Positions 36,733 to 46,554 of a stretch of DNA of 64,000 nucleotides are shown here, piece by piece; positions within the stretch are counted from its first letter, which is position 1, and each line of letters opens with the position of its first letter. The stretch lies in assembly GCA_028023455.1 (NCBI GenBank), contig JAQFVV010000112.1, positions 3,754,001 through 3,818,000 of the forward strand. Reading direction: 5' to 3'. The position numbers were made by a program, and so were the translations under genes. Under the pieces are notes generated by a model. It made no database searches, was not told the origin of the DNA, and saw nothing but the letters and a program-made list of their open reading frames with translations. This DNA is from Epiperipatus broadwayi. Taxonomy: Eukaryota > Onychophora > Udeonychophora > Euonychophora > Peripatidae.

Positions 36733-39560
36733 ATGGCAGTTCATATATCATCATCATCATGTTCAATCATTATTAATACACTGCATGATGAAGGTCTTTC
36801 CAAGTTCAGTTCATCTTTTCTAATCTCTAGCTTCTCTTCTCCATGTCATTCCAGCAAGCTTTCTAATTTCATCTATCCATCCCACATGTGGTCTCTTTCT
36901 AGGTCTTTTATAGTCTCTTCAAATTCATTTTAATGTTTCAACTATCCAACTACTATCATCTCTTCTAACGATGTGCCTAGATCAACTCCACTTCAGTCTC
37001 TTAATTTTTTCAATGATATCAGCAATACCTGTTTGTTCTCTCACCTACGTATTTCATTTTCACTTTCTTCTTGTTACTCCTAACACACATCTCTCTATAC
37101 TTTGTTGAGTAGTCTGAAACCTCTGTATTACTCTTCTGTTAAGTGTCCAAGTCTCAGATCTATAAATAAGAACTGATAATACATATTTATTAAAAATCTT
37201 CTTTTTCAAAAGTCATATTTTCTTTTAATATTAAATTATTTCTACCCAAAATATCCCAACCAAGATTAACTCTATGATTAATTTCAACTATTATGTTTCC
37301 TTCTGTAGTAATAATCTGACCAAGATATTTGTAGTTGTTAATTTCTTCTAATTCATTATTGACAATTTTTAATTTCTTCATTTGAGAAAATCCATCCAAC
37401 ATTACTTTAAACTTTTTAACATTTACCTTTAATCATACTTTCTTACTTTCATCCCATAACTCTTGCAACATTTCCTAAAACTCTAAAGCATTTTCTGCAA
37501 AAACAACTACATTATCTGCAAAGTCTAAATGACTTAAATAATCTCCATTTACTTTCATTTCCTTAGTTTCCCATTATAATATACAAAAATGCTACTTGCA
37601 AAACTGCTGTAAAAAGTTTTGGAGATATGGAGTCAACTTGCCTTACACCTTCTCAAAGTTGATTTTCCTAGTATCATTATGCAATGTAATTGTTACTGTT
37701 GCTTTTTATAAATATTTTTCAAAATATGACAATATCCTGGCTCAGTAACTTGATGTTTCAATGTTTAAATCACTGAAGAAATGCATATAGAATCAAATGC
37801 CTTTTCATAATCTATAAATTCAAACCATAATGACATTCATATTAATCAGTGCTTCCTATAACTTCTCTCAATATATGATTTACTATACTAAAACTACTTT
37901 CAATCCAACTTGTTCTTTTGTTTGGTTAAAATCAAATGTTCGCTGTAGACGAGTTGTAATTATTTGGATAAATTTTTTATATAAAACTGATAAAAGATTA
38001 ATAGATCTTAATTTCTGATATCTTCTTTATCACCTTTTTTAAATAGTAATATTAATACTACACTCTTCCTATTATCTGGTACAGCTTTATTATTTAGACA
38101 TTTGGTATATAATTTTGGCAAAAAGTTTTTTATTTCTTCTCCTGCTTTTTTTAAAATATCAATCATAATTCTATCATTACCTGGAGCTTTTTCCTCCTTT
38201 ATAAATTTAATTGCATGTCTCACTTCTTCATTTAAAATTCTAGTAATTCAGAAGATATAGTAGTTGTAAGAGATACTTTTCCTTGTTTTTTATTGCTATA
38301 TAATTCTTGATAAAACTCTTCTACACATTTCATGATGCCATCTTTTTTTTTTTAATAATAGTTCCATCTTTTTTCTTATTGCAGAAATAAGTTGCTGTCT
38401 TTTTTTGTCAATACCAAGATGTTGATTTACACTCTTGAGACTTTTATTCTCTTCTACAATTTTCCTTGCTAGTGCACAATTATACTTTTTTATATCATTA
38501 TCAACTCTTTTTCATATCATTTTTCTAGTGCATCATTTTTATACATTTTCGATTTTTTTTATATATATTCTCTAGTCTCAATAGAAATTTTATTGATCAA
38601 TTGTTGCTCTTTTGTATGAGCTATCTTTGTTACAGTTTTTAAAAGGGTATCTTTCTATTAATTTGATTCAAATCTGAATCATATTCAAAATCTTAATATT
38701 TGAAAATGATTTGCAAGTTCTAATTGAAATTTATCAGATGTTTCAAGATTAGGAATACCAACTGTGAATATTGTTTTCCTTAATAATTTTTGTCTCTCTA
38801 GTTTTGTATTAGCATGTATCTTATATCTCACTAATCGATGATCAGTTCCTGTGTTGAATTTATTAAAAAACATTACAATCTTGAAATGCATATTTCCTGT
38901 TATCAAAATATGATTAATTTCTGCTGTATCTTCACTTGGATGTTTCCATTATCCATTTCTGTTTAACATTTTTCTCAATAAAAGAATTATAATACAAAGG
39001 GTTTTTTTTCCCTGTGAATTCCACAAATCTATGAACTCTTTCATTTCTAGTATCATAACCAAATTTACTTTCAGCAATTTCATCTTTCAATTGTTTTACC
39101 AATTGTATCATTTACAACTTTCATGACAATTTTAAAATGTTGTTTTATCTGATCAAAAGTCTTTTGTACAGCCATATAAAAATCATCTAATTCATCATCA
39201 CAATGAGAACTTGTTGGGATGTAAACTTGAATTATCTCCATTTGATATCTGCTATTAAGTTAAGCCACTTTGTCTGATAATATCATCAATCTCCACAAGA
39301 TTGTTATTTTATTTTTTAATTATAATGAATCCGACTCAACTTTTACTTCCAATGTTTGTGCCTTTGTAATACATTATATGTCCATTTTTTAAATCAATGT
39401 TTTCTCACTTTTTCTTCTATTTTCACAAAATCTAATAATGTTCTATTGATAGTCCTTTTTTCAATAATTGCAATCTTCCTTTAATTGAACTTGATCTGCC
39501 ATTGTAAGTATTTACATAAAATATCCTCATCAAATGGCAGCCTAGGTCTGCAACCAAGAG
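36733..39560 (-). mobile_element. RTE-like LINE, nearly full-length decayed copy
   Basis: A minus-strand element with endonuclease, RT and C-terminal blocks in order, and a 3' end in an ATG-type repeat (CATGATGATGATGATAT read on the minus strand, 36747-36763). Length of about 2.8 kb is close to the usual RTE size of about 3.2 kb. The 5' limit is approximate. It is the same family as 46540-49400 and 56708-56960. Confidence 0.85.
36740..39500 (-). pseudogene. RTE-like endonuclease/reverse transcriptase pseudogene
   Basis: From the 5' side: an APE-type endonuclease with a QVY(I/A)P-T-S block (about 39230-39200) and TDHRLVR near 38850, containing the conserved aspartate-histidine pair. Then the RT start: IKFIKEEKAPGNDRI and VVLILLFKKGDKEDIRN (38223-38008). 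Near the RT end come NYKYLGQIITTEGN and HRVNLGWDILGRNNLIL (37330-37220), typical of RTE. The C-terminal RKRPHV-WIDEIRK block lies at about 36900-36850. At least five frame changes and stops separate these parts. RTE proteins nick target DNA and copy element RNA. This one is dead. Confidence 0.85.
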
Positions 39561-40440
39561 ACTCTTAGCACCCACTCATTGCCTTATCTAGTGATTTTAC
39601 AACCTCCTGAAATTAACATTGTGTCTTCATTTTTGTAATGATATGCTTCTAAAAAATATATTTTAAAATAATGTTTTAAAATAATGGTACTTTTAAAATT
39701 ACTGTCATATGATACTCTATTAGATATTTTTGCCATAATGAAGATATATAATGTCTGGTTTTATACTAGAGAAGCCATTTAATTTGTCATCGGAATCAAA
39801 AATTATAAACCACTTTACATCACATAATATTTACAGCAATAGATAAGTTTGTTATACCAAACTGAAATGCAATACTAATTTTAGAATAATGACATAATAA
39901 GACAATGGGTAAGAATAAATGATCATTGTTTGTAATTAAAAAAAGAAAACATCATCATGACAAATTCTCAAATTTTTTCATTATATTGTAAAAATTATAA
40001 ATATTCACATCTCTATTTTCTGTTTCAATTAGAAAAGTGAATGGGCAAAATAATTGTGTCATTAGTAGCTTGGAGAGCATGTGAAGTTCAAACAACTAGG
40101 TAGCTGATTTAAACATTGCAATTTCATTTAAGTGACTGATCTGAAATTTTTATAATTATTTAATTTACCTAGCTATAAATCAGCACATACACTTTTATCT
40201 CAGAATCCATATTTCCAACCATGTTAAACTGCACAGAGACTGACTGAATTAATAGACATGAATGTAATTTATTTGGGATTACTGGAGATTTTTCCAGTGA
40301 TTGATTCTTTAAGAATATACTTTCCATGATATTTTGTTATTCATCATTTCTTTTACATCCACCTTATAAACAGTTAATCTCATATTCTTTTTATATTCAT
40401 TTTCTGGTAGTATTTGCATATATATTCTACACAACATATT
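39561..40440. other. Unassigned DNA
   Basis: No supported feature. Confidence 0.55.
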
Positions 40441-40454
40441 TAAGTATTATACCC

Positions 40455-41248
40455 CAGGTAGAAAGACATGCATTGGATGCAGATGTATGGACAGCAAGGG
40501 AGGCAATTCAAGGAGAAATGAGATGGTCAAGTTTTTATATGAGAGTTACAAAAAGTAAAATGAAAATGTTTGGTAGATTGCAGTTTATGGATAATAAAAG
40601 AATAGCCAAAATAGTATTTAATTGGGTTATGAGTAAAAGGCAGGCAACAAGATGGGTGAGAAAGGTAATGTGATTTGCAAAAGATTTGGATAAAGAATTT
40701 ATATCAGTATATTTGTATAAAAGATGGAATGGCTGTGTTAGGAGGATTGTTGAGTGTTATAGTGGTAAGGAATGGGTTAAAAGAATAGATTTATTAATAA
40801 AGAATAGGTAGTTAGAGAGATGGAGAATTAGTATGGAGAGTAAAAAAAGTTTAAATATATATAGAAGTAAACCGAATATTAGATGCGAGTTAATATATGA
40901 TAATAGAAAGGAAAGTAGTTTATTGTTTAAGGCTCGAACAGGATCTTTAGCAACAAGATAATATTCATGTAAATGGAAAATATGGGTGATTTAATCTGTA
41001 AATTATGTAAGGAAGGAATAGAAAATATTAGGCATCTGTTAATTGAATGTAAATGCTTGAAAACAGAAAGGGTACAAATAATGAAGTTATGGAAGAATAA
41101 ATATGAAAAAAGTGATTATACAGAAAGTGGATTATTGGTTTTTATGCTGGGTTTGGAAAAAGATAAGAGGGATTTAGATATAAAGGCTATAGAGTTGACA
41201 AAGATTATGTTGTGGAAATGGGATGAAGCAGAATATGGGAAAATTTAG
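40455..41248 (+). pseudogene. LINE RT C-terminal fragment with CCHC-like finger
   Basis: The first frame (to 40673) has the REAIQGEMRWSSFYMR and GRLQFMDNKRIAKIVF blocks, resembling the post-RT thumb region of some non-LTR elements. After stops at about 40671 and 40809, a frame change leads to the second open part (40973-41248), with CKLCKEG, HLLIEC and WKWDEAEY. The C-x2-C-x8-H-x4-C arrangement is the zinc-binding motif found at the C-terminus of many LINE proteins. The RT palm itself is absent, consistent with 5' truncation. Confidence 0.65.
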
Positions 41249-41352
41249 AGTGGCGAATGGAAGATAAAGTGGCTAACGAGTTTTTCTGGGCATAGTTGCT
41301 GAGAGATTCCTGACTCCGTTTAAGGAGAAGTCACAGTGCATCACATCATCAT
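40455..41352 (+). mobile_element. 3' end of a second type of LINE (RT C-terminal region)
   Basis: Coding remnants are followed by a short 3' UTR (GACTCCGTTTAAGGAGAAGTC, a small hairpin, 41311-41331) and a CATCATCATCAA tail at about 41340-41352. The protein differs from both the jockey-like and RTE-like copies nearby. The clade is not identified. Confidence 0.65.
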
Positions 41353-41454
41353 CAATGTTAATCTAATAAAATAATTCGAATAGTTTTTCACTATGGAATT
41401 TGAGATAAAAAAAGCATTTCTAACAGAGAACTTTCACTATTTTTTTATAACATT

Positions 41455-41830
41455 TAAAGCAAGCGTTTTGTTTTCAAAATAAACAATATTCGATGTAAAT
41501 TAAAATTGACAATTTTTATTTAAAACAAAAAAAAAATTTAACTGGTGTTTGGTTGAAAGAATATGGCCGATATCATATTTTTCCAAATTATTCAAACGCT
41601 TTTTGCTATTGATTATAATTTTTAAAGCAAACATTTCATTTTCAAAGCACGACAATTTCAGACATAAATTAAAGTAACAATTTGTTTTCAAAACAAACAA
41701 TTCAGTTGAAAGAAAATAGTATATTTTTACCAATTTCAACCATTAGTATGAATTTGTTTTTCAAAACAAACTATTTTCAAGACATATTAAAATTGAGATT
41801 TCCTATTCAAAATAAATCATTATTGTATTA
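41455..41830 (+). repeat. Degenerate tandem repeat, about 130-170 bp period
   Basis: Three loose units share TTTTCAAAA(C/T)AAAC and ACATAAATTAAA-like blocks (about 41475, 41640-41700 and 41758-41815). Open frames here are repeat artefacts. Confidence 0.5.
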
Positions 41831-42339
41831 TTATTTGAAAATAATGGAGGTCATATTTTTGCAAATTTCAGTCTTAGTGCCATCATGTAGTGAGAAATTA
41901 GCAGCATTCAGATGTTTTTTGCCACCTATGGAGAAAAAAAAATCTTATTTGGATCACATCTGCTGGAATATATCATAACAAAACTGAAACAGTCAAGATC
42001 TCTTCATAGGATTCCTTAAAGTCAGTCACACAACTTTCCAATTGTAATATTTTGTTCACATTACATTTATGTTAATTTATATTGTTTCATTGCTGTTGAT
42101 GATGATGATGCTTTTTTTAAATAAAAATTATATGTTAGTTTTCAGTACTTGGTTTATTTCAAAAAGATTAATTTTGTCAATTAATATATTCAGTGTAGTT
42201 TTGGTGACTCTACCAAGTATTTAATACTCAAATCTGTTAAATAGAATGTCTTTAAAATAGTACCCCCTCCCCTTTTAATAACTCACTTTATGGAACTAAA
42301 ATACATATTAATACAATTTATCCATACCACTTTAAATAC

Positions 42340-42660
42340 TTTTTAGAAAAATTCTTTATTTGTACATATATATACATACATCTATGTTTTGACTGTCCTG
42401 CAGTCTTCTTCAGGGCCAATTTACTTCATTGCCAATTTACCCAATTTTTTAAAAAACATTTTTTAAGAGCTTAAATAAATTGTCTCTGAAGAAGACTGTA
42501 GGACAGTTGAAACATAGATATATATGTACAATAAATTTTTTTGTTAAAAAGTGTTTTTTTAAGAGATTAAGTAAATTGGTTCTAAAGAAGACTGCAGGAC
42601 AATCAAAAATAGGTGTATGTATATATGTACAAAAAAAAATTTTTGCTAAAAAGTGTTTGA
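42340..42660. repeat. Three copies of a CTGAAGAAGACTG hairpin module
   Basis: One copy is on the minus strand (42425-42340) and two on the plus strand (42487-42545 and 42582-42640). Each has CTGAAGAAGACTG or CTAAAGAAGACTG, then a CAGGACAG-type complement, then GAAACATAG or its decayed form, then TATGTACA and a TAAAAAGTGTTT block. GACTG...CAGTC forms a 5-bp stem. This resembles terminal modules of Penelope-like elements and some SINEs. No protein is present. Confidence 0.65.
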
Positions 42661-42903
42661 AGTGATTTGGATAAATTGTATTTACATAGGATATTACATC
42701 AAAATAAAGAAAAGGGTGATTTTTGTAATATTTCTATAAAATACATGTTGTCTTTTTAACATTTTATTTTTATTTTTAATGAACATTTAAAATTTCTCAT
42801 TTATAAAGATATTAGTCTGCTCAAAGTCTAACAAGCAATTTTATTTAACTTAAAATTTTTGTTTATTTGGATCAAATCTTGTAATGGATTTTTAATCTGC
42901 TTC

Positions 42904-43500
42904 TGCCATTGATTTTCTTCAAATTTTAGTTTATATGGCAATGCAATATCCCAGGGTTGCTCACTCTATTAGTGTTTCAAACTGCATTTGAATCAGTTTG
43001 GTAAGATTTTAATCATATACAATAGATGTCACTATTTTTTTAAAAAATGCTTTTATTTAATTTGAGGAAGAAACAAAAAAAAAAAGAATGACATTTTAAT
43101 TTCACTTGGATTGGTTATTTGAAACTTGCTTTTTTAACCTACTAAAAGCAAAATTTTGACACCTATTTTTAACCCTGATTTTGTACATGTGTTCAATATA
43201 GTTGTAGAATTAGAATGAATAAATTTTCTTCAAATTTTGTACAGTTCATTTGTTTTGATGACAAAGCAATATAACAATGAAATATTTCAGGTTTTTTTAG
43301 CTTTACATTTCAAATCACACTTAAATTAGTTCAGTAAGTTTTAGACTTGTGCAATAGATGATGCTATGTTTTTTAAGAAAACACTTTCAATTAATTTGAG
43401 AAAAAAATTTAAGGGAATGAAGGATAAAATCGTAATCCACCATTGGATTGTTTACATAAAACTTGTTTTTATAAAATGGCGCTTTCATAAAAACAAACAT
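42904..43500 (+). repeat. Tandem pair of repeat family F, plus orientation
   Basis: Two units (about 42904-43205 and 43206-43500) share TTTTCTTCAAATTTT, CAATAGATG, a TTTTTTAA-type run before CTTT(TA)ATTTAATTTGAG, and a GGATTG(G/T)TTA block. The family recurs in reverse at 55428-56115. Confidence 0.65.
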
Positions 43501-43501
43501 T

Positions 43502-43509
43502 CTCTAAGT
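43502..43509. repeat. Left target-site duplication of the hAT MITE
   Basis: CTCTAAGT, repeated at 43714-43721. Confidence 0.9.
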
Positions 43510-43713
43510 CAGCAGGTCAATCTGTGGGTCACGACCTCTTTGAGGGGTCAAACAGGCCTTTCACAGGGGTTGCCTAAAACCATTGGAGTATCTGGTATGA
43601 TGTCATTATTGCACCAATTCCATTACATACAAAAATAATTTTAAGGTTGAGGTTACCACAACATAAGAAACTGTATTAAAGGGTCATGGCATTAGAAAGG
43701 TTGAGACCCACTC
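43510..43713. mobile_element. hAT MITE with SPIN/Charlie-type ends
   Basis: A 204-bp element flanked by an exact 8-bp duplication CTCTAAGT (43502-43509 and 43714-43721). The left end reads CAGCAGGTCAATCTGTGGGT, then CACGACC and CACAGGGGTTGCC. The right end, on the minus strand, reads GAGTGGGTCTCAACCTTTCT, then ATGCCATGACCC and ATACAGTTTCTTATGTTGTG. These words closely follow a widespread hAT-Charlie group of miniature elements known from vertebrates and some invertebrates. It has no coding capacity and needs an external transposase. The open frame crossing it is chance. Assignment to SPIN itself is from memory of the family ends. Confidence 0.85.
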
Positions 43714-43721
43714 CTCTAAGT
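43714..43721. repeat. Right target-site duplication of the hAT MITE
   Basis: CTCTAAGT, matching 43502-43509. Confidence 0.9.
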
Positions 43722-43774
43722 GACTTTAAATGCTTTAATTTAAAATATCCAAGCAGTAAAAAATTAAAACTAAC

Positions 43775-44105
43775 ATATATATTTATAATATTTTTTAAAA
43801 TACACTTTTACTTAATTTGAGAACTAATGCACTAAAGCAAACATTTTTTTAAACCACGATTTGTTATATGTAACTTTAAATAAAATGCAAGTGCCCATAA
43901 ATTAATTAATTCAAGCAATATAGTTTATGATCAAACTAAATAGTCTATTATTGTTTGAATTAATTAATTTATAGATACCCCACACTTTTACTTAATGTTG
44001 TATATAATAAAATTGTAGTTCATGTAAAAATATTTTTTCCTCTTTTTTAATGCGTTAGTTCTTAGATAGAAACATTTTTTTTTAAAAAAAATTATATATA
44101 TTAAA
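43775..44105. mobile_element. Foldback element FB, copy 1
   Basis: Inverted arms of about 100-115 bp (core 43819-43916 and 43949-44063) around a loop of about 32 bp. Arm blocks include ACTAATGCACTAAA / ACTAACGCATTAAA, ACTTTAAATAAAATGCAAGTG and ATAAATTAATTAATTCAA. A homologous hairpin lies at 54020-54345. Confidence 0.75.
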
Positions 44106-45235
44106 TAACTCCGATTATTTATAACTGAATAGGAAATAATTGAAGTTTCCAATGAGCCATATAATGTAAATAAACTCTTCAAAAGATAGATGGCACCACC
44201 TGTCTTTGCTTAGTTTATTTACTTGATTTTAAACGGAGTGGATTTGATCTATTGATTGTATATATTTATAGAATAAATGGTAAAAATCACCATTTAAATT
44301 CAGAGCATTATATCAAAGTAAAACTTTAGTTTAAACAACTTCTAAATATAAAATGAGGGTTATATTATTCATTGGAAGCTTTAGATACTTTCTGTTCAGT
44401 TGTATTATATATATATATTTACTGCAGCAAAGAGTCAACTATTACACCTGTTCAACATAATCGCAAATGTTGATGTATATATTTTAAGTTCTCTCACAAA
44501 AGACAGATCTAGTAATCAAGCAATGGAATGAAATTACTGATATAATTGCCATTGCTTGTCTTTTCTTACCTCTTAACACATCTTTCTGTAGAATGACTTA
44601 TTGAGACCTATATCATAATATTTAGTGATACTTTATTATTACATAGTAAATCTACTATTATTGATCAAAATTAAATAGTTGCTAAAATATTTTTATTTTT
44701 GGCTTAATTTAAATATTCTGTTCATTTATTATTTTAGTAAAGTTTTATTTAACCCAAATCACTCTTCTTTTAATCTTAATATTGTGATCTTTTATCTTAT
44801 TATGTATGTTAAAAGTTATTATGCTTAGCGTAGTGATATTTTAATATTGTTTTCTATGCAAACTTTACCAAAATTTGTTATTAGAGTCCAGAGCAGAGAT
44901 GTACAGATGGAAATAATTCTTTACAACTTTTTTAAAATACTTTAAATTAGACAGTCAACAAACTTCACTAAATTAAATTAATAAGTTGTGTGTTTCAGAC
45001 ACTTAATTATACATATACCATTAATATCAGTAACAGCCATTTTCAAACAAGTATGGCCATTTTAACTTCATGAAAAGAAGATAGGAAAACAAATAACAAT
45101 ACATCAGAGAAGACTTTTGTAAATCTCAAATACATCAACATGTAGAAAGTGTTAGTCCATAAGTAGTTTCAATTAACAGTTGTAGAAAAAATGAACAGTG
45201 TATGGAATTATCTAAAATGACTATTATTATTAAAA
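44106..45235. other. Unassigned DNA
   Basis: No supported feature on either strand. Confidence 0.55.
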
Positions 45236-45800
45236 CAATAGCTTTCTACTCTAATGCAATCTATAGAAGATTGAATAATCAGTGGTTATCAATTGATAAT
45301 GCATTTAAATAGCCATCCCCAGACCTGTTTCTGCATTTTGCCATTGTCATTGAGGATTGGAATTTAAAGCTTGAAGTAATGCAGTTATTCATCTAACAAA
45401 TTTTTAACTCCATTTTTACTATTCAAGCCAATAGCTTGAACATTCAAAACACCCTAAGGTTTCAAATCCAAGCCCAAGAGGTTAAACAGTTATAAGAAAC
45501 TGACTCTGGGTCAGGAATTTATATTTTAGTACATTCAATTCTTTATTAACAGTAGTGCCAACTATATTCCCTGGTTAGGAATATTAATGAATCACCTAAT
45601 TTTTAAGCTTTCACAATATATAATAAAACAAAAGCTACTCACCATCTAGTGCCATCTACAGTACAGTTCAGTAATTAGTGATTTACCAGATGATAAGGCA
45701 TTTAAATACCCATTCCCAGACCAGGTTATGACTCTTTCCTTTATAAAAAAGGATTGGAATTCAGAAGTGGGAGTAATGTAGCCATGCACCAAGCATTTGC
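45236..45800 (+). repeat. Two-copy repeat, about 400 bp apart, related to 60.8 kb
   Basis: 45300-45365 and 45700-45765 share GCATTTAAATA, CCAGACC and GGATTGGAATT. The part between (GCCAACTATATTCCCTGGTTAGGA at about 45557-45580) resembles 60828-60850 (GGCAACTTTATTCCCTGACC). Confidence 0.55.
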
Positions 45801-46540
45801 CATTACTTGCACATTTCCATTTAAGTCAAAAATCTGAAAATTAAAAACATCTATTCTTACCATGGCACTGTAGTAGAAAGTTGCTCTTGTTTTATTATAT
45901 ACTGTATAAGATAAATGTGATTTGTTATCATTATTAACTTCATTATCATCACTATTAAATGCTATATCTTCATCCTCATCATCAATATTATCATCTGGAG
46001 AAATGACACTTTTCCAAATTGATCTAACAAGTGTTTATCTTTTTATGCTGTTGTTCAAAGGAGCATCTATTATTATGATGATGAAACATTGACATCATGC
46101 CAATTAGCCTATTCTGTCATCAGCAATTCATGCTTTAAGTGAGAAATGTAGAGATTATTTGCTCAAGCATACACTAAGCCACTCTCTTTATTATTCATAG
46201 ATTGCATCACTTTGAAAGAATCAGTAGGTTGTTGTTGTTTTTTTGCTATTTTTATTATCTAATTTTGACATCTATATAGAGTTGTATGAATCACAACTGA
46301 TTAAACCGTTCTGAATTTTGTTTTTAAAAATACGTTTTTGTATTTAAAAATCATTGTCAATTTTTTCATTTTTCTATGATAAATCTCTTAACTACTTGAT
46401 CCTTTGTTTTTGAAGAATGATAAAACAAAAACCATTAACCACTTTTATGCTTTTACTACAATAATTTCATATTTTCACCCTGGTTTTTATTTTTTAACTT
46501 TTTAAGTAATTACTTTTGACATTTTTACTTTAAACAACAA
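45801..46540. other. Unassigned DNA
   Basis: No supported feature. Confidence 0.55.
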
Positions 46541-46554
46541 ACTGCAGATCACTT

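Noticed and set aside
43366-43638. 90-codon frame overlapping the hAT MITE
   Set aside because: It crosses a transposon boundary and repeat family F; no domain and no conservation expected.
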